A stretch of DNA of 64,000 bases, from NCBI RefSeq assembly GCF_020164535.1, contig NZ_JAIQZC010000001.1:496001-560000 (forward strand), in the 5' to 3' direction. Origin of the DNA: Psychroflexus montanilacus (GTDB lineage: Bacteria > Bacteroidota > Bacteroidia > Flavobacteriales > Flavobacteriaceae). Position numbers and translations under genes: made by a program. The notes beneath the pieces were generated by a model. The model saw only the letters and a program-made list of their open reading frames with translations. It searched no databases and was not told the DNA's origin. Within the stretch, counting starts at the first letter, position 1. The number at the start of each line of letters is the position of its first letter. Of this stretch, positions 1 through 8,058 are shown one piece after another.

Positions 1-441
1 AATATCTATTCGTCTCTTGTTCTCTTGTTGCAATAAAGAAGGATATAAATTCATGAAAATATTAGGAACCATCATTGTTATTCCAACTATAGGGCTTTTG
101 GTAAAACTAAAATATATTGCAACTACTGTCACAAAAATAAATCCGATTAAATGACTTATTTCAGATAAGGTCATTTCTTTACGTATTTCAGTCAAGTCGT
201 CATTTTGGTTTTCCACCTTAATTTTCTGATTAAAAAATTTGAAAAATGAATTCTTAACTATCCACTTAAAAGGTTTCATTCCGATTTTTTTGTTTAAATC
301 TTTACTTTTTATAAAATTCAGATTTGATAGTTTATTATAGAAATCTGTCTTCATCAGAATACTGTTAACTATCATTCCAACTATCCAAGAGATAAATGAC
401 ATTGATAATCCAAATACAAATCCAGAAATTATATCTTCCAT
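1..441 (-). CDS. CrtO-like acyltransferase, partial (3' end off window)
   Basis: An open frame reads leftward from an ATG at 441 and runs off the left edge, giving 147 visible codons without a stop. The protein has a membrane segment at about residues 5-22. Two more hydrophobic stretches lie around residues 98-125 and are followed by a motif N-x-F-M-N-L-Y-P-S-L-L-Q-Q-x-N-x-x-R. That motif is typical of the glycosyl-4,4'-diaponeurosporenoate acyltransferase (CrtO) family, membrane enzymes that in staphylococci acylate a carotenoid glycoside. In Bacteroidota such short proteins occur widely as accessory genes, so a carotenoid role here is not implied. It is the first of a series of minus-strand genes separated by repeat-type junctions. 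The start is chosen because no in-frame ATG lies close upstream. Confidence 0.7.
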   Translation of the reverse strand, partial: MEDIISGFVFGLSMSFISWIVGMIVNSILMKTDFYNKLSNLNFIKSKDLNKKIGMKPFKWIVKNSFFKFFNQKIKVENQNDDLTEIRKEMTLSEISHLIGFIFVTVVAIYFSFTKSPIVGITMMVPNIFMNLYPSLLQQENKRRIDI

Positions 442-480
442 TATTTTTTATTTTGCCTTCATATTGACCTCCTCCCACAT

Positions 481-634
481 TTTTATAAAATGAGCCAAAT
501 AACGTAAAAGCATAAACCCTACTCTATTAAAAAAACAAAAACCCTAAGAAGAGCTTAAAACAACTCATTGTTAGAGCTGTAGTGGCTTGCCCGCCCGTTC
601 CATACGGACGAGTACAAGGCTTAGGGTTGTTGGT
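481..634. repeat. Cassette-junction repeat, copy 1
   Basis: This stretch matches copies at 1274-1460 and 5202-5423. Shared blocks include TTTTATAAAA, CAAATAACGTAAAAGC, AAAACAACTCATTGTTAGAG, TTGTAGTGG-like, and GCCCGCCCGTTCCAT. It ends in GTTGTTGGTA, nine bases from the stop of the ParE-like gene. Copy 1 lacks the first part of the full repeat found in copy 3. It separates the CrtO-like gene from the toxin-antitoxin pair. Confidence 0.8.
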
Positions 635-643
635 AATCAGGCT

Positions 644-961
644 TTATTTTGTTCGTTTTATTTTCGGTGGATTTTGTCGAGTATCAAATACATCAGCAAT
701 TTTTATGAATCTGTTTTGTTCATCAACCGAATATATTATTTTGTAGTTTTTGAAAATCAAATAACGATAATGAATTTCTCTATCTTTAAGTAACTCTTCT
801 TCTTGTCCAATGAAAGAGGCTTTGATTAATTTTTCCGATTCTTTGATTATTCCAGTTACAATTTTATTAGCAATTTTTAAATTGGCTTTCTTTTCGTAAT
901 ACTCATAAATTTCGTCGAGTTGAGTTTCCGAAAATTCTGACCAAATAATTTTAAAATTCAT
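644..961 (-). CDS. RelE/ParE-family toxin
   Basis: The 105-residue protein has the usual length and layout of a ParE/RelE-superfamily toxin. An N-terminal strand is followed by a helix with W-S-E-F-S-E-x-Q-L-D-E-I. The C-terminal beta sheet contains Y-R-Y-L-I-F-K-N-Y-K-I-I-Y and ends I-A-D-V-F-D-T-R-Q-N-P. Members act either as gyrase poisons (ParE) or ribosome-dependent mRNA endonucleases (RelE). The terminal D-x-R-x-N-P signature favours the ParE/YoeB-like plasmid-stabilisation group, but the target cannot be read from sequence. It overlaps its antitoxin gene by one base (TAATG), so the two are translationally coupled. The pair fills one cassette between repeat copies 1 and 2. Confidence 0.85.
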   Translation of the reverse strand: MNFKIIWSEFSETQLDEIYEYYEKKANLKIANKIVTGIIKESEKLIKASFIGQEEELLKDREIHYRYLIFKNYKIIYSVDEQNRFIKIADVFDTRQNPPKIKRTK

Positions 962-1194
962 TATTCGTATTTGGCTAAAAGTTCAGAACTTGTTTTAAAT
1001 CGATTGTTTTTGAAATCCGATTCTGATTTGTCAATTCGTTTATTTAACTCATCAATGGTCATTGGATCAAAAATCCTTTCGTCAGAAGTGTCTTTTTCCT
1101 TTTTCAATATGTTCTCAAGCTTGGAAATTGCCTCCTCGCTTTGAAGTTTTAAGAATTCTTGAATAAATTCTATTTTTCGAGCTTCAATATTCAT
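961..1194 (-). CDS. Antitoxin of the RelE/ParE pair
   Basis: This is a 77-residue, charged, helix-rich protein directly upstream of the ParE-like toxin, with a one-base stop/start overlap. It has the sequence pattern M-T-I-D-E-L-N-K-R-I-D-K-S-E-x-D near residues 45-60. That pattern is common in short Bacteroidota antitoxins that pair with ParE. No clear DNA-binding fold can be named by eye. It is assigned as the antitoxin from position, size and charge, and would normally bind the toxin and repress the shared promoter upstream of 1194. Confidence 0.8.
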   Translation of the reverse strand: MNIEARKIEFIQEFLKLQSEEAISKLENILKKEKDTSDERIFDPMTIDELNKRIDKSESDFKNNRFKTSSELLAKYE

Positions 1195-1273
1195 TTCGAG
1201 TTTCTTTTAATCAAAGATACTAAATTATCAAATTCAATCAATATCTTTCTTGGTTAAACGATTTTTTGAGCTT

Positions 1274-1460
1274 GTTACCACTCATTATACATCTCTAAAA
1301 ATACAAGTTCATAGCAAATACACACACCACAAACCCATATTTTATAAAATTAGCCAAATAACGTAAAAGCATAAATCCAACTTAGGCAATACCACAGAAG
1401 CCCTGAAAGGACTTAAAACCACTCATTGTTTAGAATTGTAGTGGCTTGAGCAAGGGCTAC
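1274..1460. repeat. Cassette-junction repeat, copy 2
   Basis: The copy starts with TTACCACTCATTATACATC, corresponding to TTGCCAACTCATTATACATC in copy 3. It follows copy 3 through ACAAACCCATATTTTATAAA and CAAATAACGTAAAAGC to GTAGTGGCTTGAG, then diverges. The remaining bases up to the restriction endonuclease stop at 1615 show no gene. They contain a GTTGCAGAGTTGGCTGG-like stretch that may be a decayed end of the same site. Confidence 0.8.
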
Positions 1461-1614
1461 CGAAATTGGGCATAGTGCTTTTCAAGTTCTGCTTGGTTTT
1501 CCGTTGCTTATAATTTAGTTCGGAAGTGAGTGCTGCAGAGACATACTTTTTTGCAATATTTAGTTGCAGAGTTGGCTGGTGCGAATTGCAAATGTGTATG
1601 GCTTTTAACCTTGG

Positions 1615-2694
1615 CTATTTCGTAAACCTGATTTGCAGATTCAAATTAAAATATAAGTTACCGTTGTCCTCATATATTTCTCCAAATCCGTGTCGAGAAG
1701 AACTTGCAGTTTCCAGTTTAGTATTATTTAGCAAATAATTTTCAAATTCATTTCTATTGTAAATATGATAGCATAGAACATCACCATTTTTTTTAACAAT
1801 TAAATATCCACCTGTCGCATCATATTGTCCAGTCCAAACCTTAGAAGGCATCATTCCAAGTGCTACGTCAGTTAAGAATCTTTTGATCTTGTATTCATAA
1901 AACTTATGCTCGTCTTCAATGTCAAAGTTTAATGGATTCTCATTAGCAGTTTTATTTAATAAATCAGTTGTATTAGAAAGCTCACTTGTATAAAATTCAT
2001 AAACAATTTGAGATAAAATTTCAGGCAATAAACTGTCGATTAATACAAGGTTGTTTGAAAATATTTTTCGTTCTGTTTTTACAAATTTTAAAGCTCCGCC
2101 TTTATTTTGAATTTGAACAATTCTATCCATTATTTTGCTTCTTGAAGCAATTGAATTGATTTTCTCAATTTCTTTTTCAGATATTGTAATCCCTTCTATT
2201 TTAAAAATAAAATTAGTTGTTTTACCAGCATTTAAAAGAGTTGAAGGACTACCAAGTTGAGATTTTATACTAAATCCTAATGTAGGTTGTTGATTCGTTC
2301 TTTGATCGTGAACAACAATCGTAATATCAGTTTTTGCAGTAGAACTAGCTTTTAAGGAAACACAATTTATGGATTGCATAAATTTCTCAATTTCTGGAAC
2401 TGAAAAAGTCCTTTCTTTGTTTTGCTTAATTGCATTTAAAAGGAAAAGGGCTTTGTCTTTAAAGTGTGAAATAGGGATTTTTAAAACTTCTTCATTTCCT
2501 GAAACTAAAATAATCTCATCTTGGATTGAATATTCAAAATTGCCGTTGTTTTCGGTGCGAAGTATTTTGATAATTGGATAAACTAAACCTTCTAATTTTT
2601 CAATGTCTTTGTTCCCAAGAAATAATTGTTTGTCGCCTAGTAGCTTGAAAAGCGCATAAATTTCGCTCCATTCTCCCTTATTTCCTGTAATCAT
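1615..2694 (-). CDS. HpaII-family type II restriction endonuclease
   Basis: This 359-residue protein begins I-T-G-N-K-G-E-W-S-E and contains the block F-S-I-K-S-Q-L-G-S-P-S-T-L-L-N. Both blocks are recalled hallmarks of the R.HpaII family, whose known members cut CCGG. The length agrees with the family. The gene follows the C5 methyltransferase gene with a 4-base ATGA overlap, the normal arrangement for a type II restriction-modification pair. Its product would cut unmodified foreign DNA in the cytoplasm. CCGG specificity is inferred from the family only. The frame is intact, so the system could be active. Confidence 0.85.
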   Translation of the reverse strand: MITGNKGEWSEIYALFKLLGDKQLFLGNKDIEKLEGLVYPIIKILRTENNGNFEYSIQDEIILVSGNEEVLKIPISHFKDKALFLLNAIKQNKERTFSVPEIEKFMQSINCVSLKASSTAKTDITIVVHDQRTNQQPTLGFSIKSQLGSPSTLLNAGKTTNFIFKIEGITISEKEIEKINSIASRSKIMDRIVQIQNKGGALKFVKTERKIFSNNLVLIDSLLPEILSQIVYEFYTSELSNTTDLLNKTANENPLNFDIEDEHKFYEYKIKRFLTDVALGMMPSKVWTGQYDATGGYLIVKKNGDVLCYHIYNRNEFENYLLNNTKLETASSSRHGFGEIYEDNGNLYFNLNLQIRFTK

Positions 2695-3956
2695 CTGCAG
2701 TTAAGTTTTTCTATTATTTTATCTGCAGTTGCTTGAATAGCAGGAACTGCAACTGAATTTCCGAATTGCTTATATGCTTGTGCGTCTGAAACTACAATTT
2801 TAAAATTATCTGGAAAGCCTTGCAATCTTGCCCATTCACGTGGTGTCATTTTTCTAATTCCTTCTCGGTTCACTTTTCCTGAGATATTTGTAATTGGCTT
2901 GAAATTAGTCAATCTTTCATCAAAAACTAAATTTCGCTCTCTGCCCATTCCACCGCATACAACAGCATTTGCGGTTCCATCATTTGGAATTATTTCATAG
3001 CCAAATCCATTCCCTTTACTTTCGTGTCTTGCTCTATGATTCTTTAAGGTTTGTAAATAAGTTGTAGAAAGATAATACTTTACAGAAACTTCTTGCTCTT
3101 CTAGAATATCATCTAAAATTCTTATTTCATCAATTGGTTTAGGATATTCAAACTCGTTAATTCCTAAATCTTTCCTGAATCCTACAATAAAAATTCTTTC
3201 TCGGTTTTGAGGAACTCCAAAATTTTTGGCATTTAATATTTTTGGTTCAGGAACGTAATAATTTAATTCATTGCGTAAAACATTTAAAATTGTAGCAAGT
3301 GTTTTGCCTTTATCGTGATTTCTTAGACCCTTAACATTTTCAAGAAATATGGCTTTTGGCTTTTTATCGTTTATAATTTTAGCAACCTCAAAAAACAAAG
3401 TCCCTCTTGTGTCTTCAAATCCACCACGTCTGCCAGCAATTGAAAATGCTTGACAAGGAAAACCAGCACAAAGTACATCAAAATCATCAGGAATATATGT
3501 TTTAGTTTCTGGTTTTGTAATATCGCCAAACGGAATTTCTCCAAAGTTTGCTTTGTAAGTTTGCTTAGAATACTTATCCCATTCGCTTGTAAAGACACAT
3601 TTTCCATCAAGATTTTGAAGTGCTAAACGAAAGCCACCTATCCCAGCAAAAAGGTCAATAAATTTAAATGTTGGGTTCTTAGGTTCTGGGAAAGGAATAG
3701 ATTTATTTAAATCAAAAATTAAATATTGAAGTGCTTCCTCAGCAACTTTATCCGTAACTTTTTCTGTTGGATATTCTTTTTCAAGAATTTCTTTTACATA
3801 CAAAAGCGCATCTTTCTTATAAAATTGAGAAACGCCATTTTTATGATTATTCAAATAGTGTGTAAATGATGCAGGTTTAGGACTTTCTTGATCTACTACT
3901 TTTATCTCAAATAGTTGTCCATCAATGTTTTCTAAATCAATTTTTTCTAATATCAT
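2691..3956 (-). CDS. DNA (cytosine-5-)-methyltransferase
   Basis: This 421-residue protein carries all main C5-methyltransferase motifs in order. Motif I, D-L-F-A-G-I-G-G-F-R, lies near residues 101-110 and binds S-adenosylmethionine. The catalytic P-C-Q is at 167-169, with Cys168 as nucleophile. E-N-V is at about 206-208 and Q-N-R-E-R-I-F-I-V-G follows. The C-terminal Q-F-G-N-S-V-A-V-P is motif X. About 95 extra N-terminal residues precede motif I, a region that in monospecific enzymes can be a regulatory or DNA-binding extension. It is coupled to the HpaII-type nuclease gene and should protect the same site. Confidence 0.95.
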   Translation of the reverse strand: MILEKIDLENIDGQLFEIKVVDQESPKPASFTHYLNNHKNGVSQFYKKDALLYVKEILEKEYPTEKVTDKVAEEALQYLIFDLNKSIPFPEPKNPTFKFIDLFAGIGGFRLALQNLDGKCVFTSEWDKYSKQTYKANFGEIPFGDITKPETKTYIPDDFDVLCAGFPCQAFSIAGRRGGFEDTRGTLFFEVAKIINDKKPKAIFLENVKGLRNHDKGKTLATILNVLRNELNYYVPEPKILNAKNFGVPQNRERIFIVGFRKDLGINEFEYPKPIDEIRILDDILEEQEVSVKYYLSTTYLQTLKNHRARHESKGNGFGYEIIPNDGTANAVVCGGMGRERNLVFDERLTNFKPITNISGKVNREGIRKMTPREWARLQGFPDNFKIVVSDAQAYKQFGNSVAVPAIQATADKIIEKLNCR

Positions 3957-4040
3957 AACATCCTAATTCGCAGTACAATTTACTAAAGTTTGATATTGCA
4001 ATTGCCCATTTTCATGCTTTTTTATTCACAATTTTTTCAA

Positions 4041-4113
4041 GCGCAAAGGCCAAACAACTCTTTTGATTTTTAGCGCTGGCCTATGGGCGCGCTAAAGGCT
4101 TAGTTAATAGGCA
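4041..4113. repeat. Degenerate cassette junction
   Basis: Between the Nmad2 gene and the methyltransferase gene, GGCCAAACAACTC and a GCGC-rich inverted pair (TAGCGC...GCGCGCTA) resemble the AAAACAACTCATT block of the larger repeats. The match is partial, so this is a weak call. Confidence 0.4.
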
Positions 4114-4123
4114 ACTTACTTTT

Positions 4124-4819
4124 TCAGCATATTGTTTCCTCGATTTCGTCTTTTTCAGTTTCATAATGTCTTTTTGAACACTTGTTTATTTGCTCTTCAC
4201 TCGGTTCAAGCTTAAATTCAAATCCTAGTTGTGGTTCAGCGTAAACCTTATTTTTCTCGAACTTGTTTATCCAATTTTCAAAATCCGCAAGTATCTTCAA
4301 GTCCTCAATTTTCAAGTGTGCTTGATTTTTCTTTATAATCCGTTTTAGATTTTGGGGAATGACTCTTGGTTCCTCCCCAAAATAATAAAATTCGGTTGAT
4401 AATAAGGCATTATAACCGCTCAAGTCTCTCTTTACGTTTAATTCATTATGAACTCCTTTTCTAATTGTTGGCTCGTCCGATTTAGAATAGTCGTAAATAC
4501 AATCCCCCATTCTTTTCCGCCAATCTTTGCTAAACCAAGACGGATTTTTTTCGGTCAATTTCTCAGAGCAAAATTTATCATATTCTGAAAGAGTCAATTT
4601 ATCTGTAATTCGCATTGCATAAACCAAGCTATCGGACAAATCGTATTTTTTGCCATCTTTAAGTTTTGAATTTTTAGAACCTGTTCCGATAACCCAATCT
4701 CCAATTCGTGCAGTTCTTCTTATTGCAGGTTTACAAATAGTTAAAGTGCAAATTTTCCAGAAAGGATTTGGTGCAGCTCCGTCATCAAATCTTAATACGT
4801 ATGAATATATTCTTCTCAA
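4124..4819 (-). CDS. Nmad2 (nucleotide modification associated domain 2) protein
   Basis: This 231-residue protein starts with a pattern R-x-Y-S-Y-V-x-R-x-D-x-G-x-A-P-N-P-F-W. It continues L-T-I-C-K-P-x-I-R-R-T-A-R-x-G-D-W-V-I-G-T-G-S. I recognise this as nucleotide modification associated domain 2, a domain found near enzymes that hypermodify or read modified bases in phages and bacteria. The biochemical role of the domain is not established. Its position beside a restriction-modification pair fits a role in sensing or processing modified DNA, which is inference. The protein is intact. The terminator downstream of the tRNA relic separates it from the next unit. Confidence 0.75.
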   Translation of the reverse strand: MRRIYSYVLRFDDGAAPNPFWKICTLTICKPAIRRTARIGDWVIGTGSKNSKLKDGKKYDLSDSLVYAMRITDKLTLSEYDKFCSEKLTEKNPSWFSKDWRKRMGDCIYDYSKSDEPTIRKGVHNELNVKRDLSGYNALLSTEFYYFGEEPRVIPQNLKRIIKKNQAHLKIEDLKILADFENWINKFEKNKVYAEPQLGFEFKLEPSEEQINKCSKRHYETEKDEIEETIC

Positions 4820-4841
4820 TTTTAATTTGTTTTAAAATAAA

Positions 4842-4866
4842 ATAGGCTGTCATTTAGACAGCCTAA
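4842..4866. terminator. Hairpin terminator-like element
   Basis: A perfect 9-bp stem, TAGGCTGTC and GACAGCCTA with an ATTTA loop, lies 23 bases upstream of the Nmad2 start, beside the tRNA fragment. It can act in either direction and probably isolates the Nmad2 gene from upstream transcription. Confidence 0.7.
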
Positions 4867-4871
4867 AATTT

Positions 4872-4908
4872 GTAGCAGACCGAGGATTCGAACCTCTAAC
4901 CCATCGCT
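4872..4908 (-). pseudogene. tRNA 3'-half remnant
   Basis: The minus strand carries GAGGTTCGAATCCTC followed by GGTCTGCTAC. This is a T-arm with the invariant TTCGAAT loop and the 3' strand of an acceptor stem. No matching D-arm, anticodon arm or 5' acceptor strand is present upstream on that strand. This is therefore a fragment rather than a gene. Such tRNA ends are typical attachment-site copies left by tRNA-targeting integrases. Confidence 0.7.
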
Positions 4909-4931
4909 AAGTTTCATAAATGTTGGTAGTT

Positions 4932-5054
4932 TCAAAGAATTTCTGTTTGGACAAGTCTGCTGGTTGGGAAGGTCTGCCCACCAAATAGAAATAACATTAT
5001 TAGAATTATAACGAAAGCCAAGCTTTCTACGATATTATTGAATCTTTTTCTCAT
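4932..5054 (-). CDS. Possible 40-residue single-span membrane peptide
   Basis: A short frame with ATG at 5054 and TGA at 4932 encodes about 40 residues. It has a basic start (M-R-K-R-F) and one hydrophobic segment of about 16 residues. It lies alone between the tRNA fragment and repeat copy 3. There is no homology I can name, and it may be chance. Confidence 0.25.
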   Translation of the reverse strand: MRKRFNNIVESLAFVIILIMLFLFGGQTFPTSRLVQTEIL

Positions 5055-5201
5055 ATGATTTATTTTTTTAATTACACAATCACAGATTAATCGAACAATA
5101 ACTCCTTGAGTTAAACTATAACCCCAACTATTTAATTCACTAAGATTTTAAAGAGCCTTTTATTTTGTAGCAAAAACCGTTCCTAGAACATGTTCGGTAT
5201 G

Positions 5202-5423
5202 TTGCCAACTCATTATACATCCCTAAAAATATAAGTTCATATCAAATATCTATAGCACAAACCCATATTTTATAAAATTAGTCAAATAACGTAAAAGCCT
5301 AAACCCAACTTAAACAAAACCACATAAGCCTTAAAAAGGGCCTAAAACAACGCATTTTTTAGAGTTGTAGTGTCTTGCCCGCCCGTTCCATTCGGATGAG
5401 TGCAACGGTTACCATTGTTGGCA
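5202..5423. repeat. Cassette-junction repeat, copy 3 (most complete)
   Basis: This is the full-length version, about 222 bp. It starts TTGCCAACTCATTATACATC and ends ATTGTTGGCA, so the outer ends form an inverted pair GCCAA/TTGGC. Internally it carries CAAATAACGTAAAAGC, AAAACAACGCATTTTTTAG, AGAGTTGTAGTG and GCCCGCCCGTTCCATTCGG. The right end lies eight bases from the stop of the KAP NTPase gene. There is no coding potential. It is shared with 481-634 and 1274-1460. Confidence 0.85.
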
Positions 5424-5431
5424 TTAGTACT

Positions 5432-7309
5432 TTATTCAGGAAAATTATTTATTGATTCCACTATTTTTTCTCTAAAGAATTTTAAAGTCACTTTTTTTAA
5501 TTTGTTTGTACTTTTATTTGAGATTAAATCCTCAACTTTTTTATTCAAGTTTTCTAAAAACTCTTTTTCTGGGTAAATCTTTTCGTAAACATTTATTCGA
5601 TATCTACTTTGAAAATAGAAAGCAAGATTTATGATTTGTGAATTATCCAGTTTTTTAATTATTCTCCACGTTTTGTTAAAGTCAAAATTTATAAAATATG
5701 GTGTGAACATAAACTCGTTGTTCATTTCCTCAACTTTTTCTATGAAAGAGTTGAAATCAGATGAGAATAGACTAAAAATATCAGTTAGTTCCTTTAACTC
5801 TTGATTCTCTTTAATTCCTTTGTTTGTTTCTATACAATATTCAACAATTTCTTTCAAGTCTTCATAAAACTCACTTGCTCTATCAACTGATAACCGAAAA
5901 TGAATACTTCTTACATAACTGTAATTATCTTTACCTTTTTGTATTCCTTTTTTAAATCTTTTCGTTAGGTTTTCAATATTATAATTTAATAAGTTGTCAA
6001 ATCTTGTAGCGTAGTGGAAAACTGTTGGATATTGTTCTAAAGAAAACTCTCCTTTATCAACATATTTTAAAAGTGAAGATGTAAGAGAACGATATTCTGA
6101 ATGTTTTAAATCTACACAATCCCAATAGTTTAATTTAGTAATCAATTTCTCTCGCTCTGGAATTATGTTATCTTCAAACTTGTATATTGAATTCAATTCA
6201 CTTGATAATTGTTTTATTTTAAAAGAAGTTTTCCCAGTTATATAATTAAAAATTGAATCAAAGTGCTTTCTGCGAATATTGTCGTCAGGCAGGTATTTTT
6301 CTTTGAATAATTCAGGATAAGTTTTTGGTTTGTCTTCTTTATTAGATTCTCCCATAAATCTTGATAGATTGAATGAAAAACCTTGATAAATTTCTATTAT
6401 ATCAGAGAAATTAGTAGTGTTCAATTTGCCTAATTTGTACTCTATTGATATCGGCAATGTGAAGTCCAAAATTGTTTCAAGTATTTCACTTTTTATACTG
6501 TCGAACTTTGTTTCTGAAGAAAGAAATTCAGATGTTTCTTTGAAGACTATCTTGAAATGTTCCAAGAAAAATAAGAGATTTCTAATATTGTCTTTATTTT
6601 GTGAAACCCTATTGACAATAGTTTTTTTATGATAAGATAAAAAGTCAAAATATGATTTGTTTTCAATTTTATATTTTGACTCAATAATCCTGTCAAAGGT
6701 TAGCGAGACATTGGTACTAAAGTTTATAGATATCCCAATTACTTTTTCTCTTAAAAGTGAATAATTATCAATTTCGTCAGTGTTTATTTCTTTTCTAAGT
6801 TCATCTTCATTCGCAATTAATAAAATTTTTGCATTGAGATTTTCTACAAGATTGTTTACAAAGCCGAAAACCTCTTTTAAGTCAAGTTCTGAGCTTTTCC
6901 TATCAATATCATCAATACAAATTAGAATTTTTCCATAGTCTGTCAGACTTCCACTTGACGTTCCTGTTTCTGACAATAAATCTTTAAGATTACTACCAAA
7001 ATATTTTAAAACTGTATTACCTAAACCTGCAACTATTTTTACTCCTCTTTTTTTAAAAATAGGATATAGTTCAACAAAAATTTGATTTTGGATGTCTTCT
7101 ATTGATTTAGCTCCGAATAGAGATATTAAGACAGGAATATAAGTTTCTTCATCCTCCGAATGTGGTATTTTTAATTTAGAAATTTTAGGGAAGAGTTGAT
7201 TTTTTATGTAGTGAGTTTTTCCAATACCATAATCTCCATTAATTATGATGGCATAATTTGTATCTAAGTCGAGATACTGTTCAATTCTATTGGTTATTTC
7301 TTCGTTCAT
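5432..7309 (-). CDS. KAP-family P-loop NTPase
   Basis: This 625-residue protein has a Walker A, G-D-Y-G-I-G-K-T, at residues 25-32. The Walker B, K-I-L-I-C-I-D-D-I-D-R, lies near 127-137. Immediately after comes a helix with E-V-F-G-F-V-N-N-L, as in the KAP/STAND group of NTPases. About 450 residues of helical sequence with no nameable domain follow and may be the sensor or effector part. KAP NTPases recur in phage-defence islands, and some are membrane associated. Here only a weakly hydrophobic stretch lies between the Walker motifs. It occupies a cassette alone, with GCCAAC-type sequence just upstream of the start and GTTGGCA just downstream of the stop. A defence role is inferred from family and context. 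Confidence 0.8.
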   Translation of the reverse strand: MNEEITNRIEQYLDLDTNYAIIINGDYGIGKTHYIKNQLFPKISKLKIPHSEDEETYIPVLISLFGAKSIEDIQNQIFVELYPIFKKRGVKIVAGLGNTVLKYFGSNLKDLLSETGTSSGSLTDYGKILICIDDIDRKSSELDLKEVFGFVNNLVENLNAKILLIANEDELRKEINTDEIDNYSLLREKVIGISINFSTNVSLTFDRIIESKYKIENKSYFDFLSYHKKTIVNRVSQNKDNIRNLLFFLEHFKIVFKETSEFLSSETKFDSIKSEILETILDFTLPISIEYKLGKLNTTNFSDIIEIYQGFSFNLSRFMGESNKEDKPKTYPELFKEKYLPDDNIRRKHFDSIFNYITGKTSFKIKQLSSELNSIYKFEDNIIPEREKLITKLNYWDCVDLKHSEYRSLTSSLLKYVDKGEFSLEQYPTVFHYATRFDNLLNYNIENLTKRFKKGIQKGKDNYSYVRSIHFRLSVDRASEFYEDLKEIVEYCIETNKGIKENQELKELTDIFSLFSSDFNSFIEKVEEMNNEFMFTPYFINFDFNKTWRIIKKLDNSQIINLAFYFQSRYRINVYEKIYPEKEFLENLNKKVEDLISNKSTNKLKKVTLKFFREKIVESINNFPE

Positions 7310-7319
7310 TTCGTATTAA

Positions 7320-7338
7320 TGCCAACTCGTTTTGGCAA
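7320..7338. repeat. Minimal cassette junction palindrome
   Basis: TGCCAACTCGTTTTGGCAA is a near-palindrome made of the two outer ends of the 222-bp repeat with the internal part missing. It lies 11 bases upstream of the KAP NTPase start and so separates it from the HNH gene. Confidence 0.65.
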
Positions 7339-7420
7339 TAGTATTCAAATTCCCAAATTAAGTAGGTATACTTAATTTTATAAAACTATTAATTAGATTC
7401 AGTTTTTATAGATTCAGATA

Positions 7421-7999
7421 TTAATCATCTTTATGAATTTCAATATGACATTTCCTACAAACACTAATTAATTCAGTCAATTTTTCATTACCAAAATTCT
7501 CGTAAGTTAAGTGATGTACATCCTCAGCATCTTCCTTTTTACATTTTTGACATAAATTGTTATCTCTTTTCAACACTAATTCTCTTTTTTCTTTCCATTC
7601 CTCAGATGCAAGGTATATATGATATAATGCATATCTAGAATTATTAAGATCATACATTTTTTTTTGAGTCCTTAATTCTTCTAGTTCAATATTTCTATTT
7701 TCATGATATTTATTGATCAAGTTAATATCAAATAATCCACTTATTTTAAACTCAAATTTTTTAAAACTTAAAGGTGGTGTTTTAATTCTTCCGCCACAAT
7801 TTTCGCATTGCTCATATATAAATCTTTGTCCATTGTCAGTTACTCTTAATTTACATTTTGGATTAGGATTTTTACAACAATTTTTTATCGGAATATACTT
7901 TATGTAGGTGCATTTTATGCACCTTAAAACATCAAAATATTTATACCTCTCATTTAAATTAATAACTTCAGAACTATCACATTTAGGACATCTATTCAT
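7421..7999 (-). CDS. HNH endonuclease with zinc-ribbon N-terminus
   Basis: This protein of about 192 residues opens with C-P-K-C and C-x-x-C pairs and a further C-x-x-C-G-G, which form one or two zinc ribbons. It ends in an HNH nuclease domain: C-x-K-C, then D-V-H-H-L-T-Y-x-N-F-G-N-E, then C-R-K-C-H-x-x-I-H. The H-H and N residues are the expected metal-binding and catalytic ones. I chose the ATG at 7999 rather than one 20 codons upstream, because those codons lie across the GTTGCCAAC junction and its hairpin. It probably nicks or cuts DNA, as restriction-like or homing-type HNH enzymes do. The substrate is unknown. Confidence 0.8.
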   Translation of the reverse strand: MNRCPKCDSSEVINLNERYKYFDVLRCIKCTYIKYIPIKNCCKNPNPKCKLRVTDNGQRFIYEQCENCGGRIKTPPLSFKKFEFKISGLFDINLINKYHENRNIELEELRTQKKMYDLNNSRYALYHIYLASEEWKEKRELVLKRDNNLCQKCKKEDAEDVHHLTYENFGNEKLTELISVCRKCHIEIHKDD

Positions 8000-8011
8000 T
8001 TCACTTATATT

Positions 8012-8058
8012 GTTGCCAACGGTCCGCGCATAACGAAAGTGACGACTTAATATGCGCA
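8012..8058. repeat. Cassette junction with hairpin
   Basis: GTTGCCAAC at 8012-8020 is followed by an inverted pair, GCGCATA (8026-8032) and TATGCGC (8051-8057). On the minus strand this reads hairpin then GTTGGCAAC, ending 12 bases before the HNH start. That is the same spacing logic as the other junctions. Confidence 0.6.

Noticed and set aside
587-793. Plus-strand frame over the ParE gene and repeat
   Set aside because: It lies opposite a well-supported toxin gene and reads through a repeat.
1526-1738. Plus-strand frame near the end of the restriction gene
   Set aside because: It overlaps the 3' end of the HpaII-type gene on the other strand and has no family pattern.
4872-4908. Complete tRNA gene
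   Set aside because: Only the T-arm and 3' acceptor strand exist; no D-arm or anticodon arm is found.
5202-5423. CRISPR repeat
   Set aside because: Copies are far apart with genes between them, not regular short repeats with spacers.
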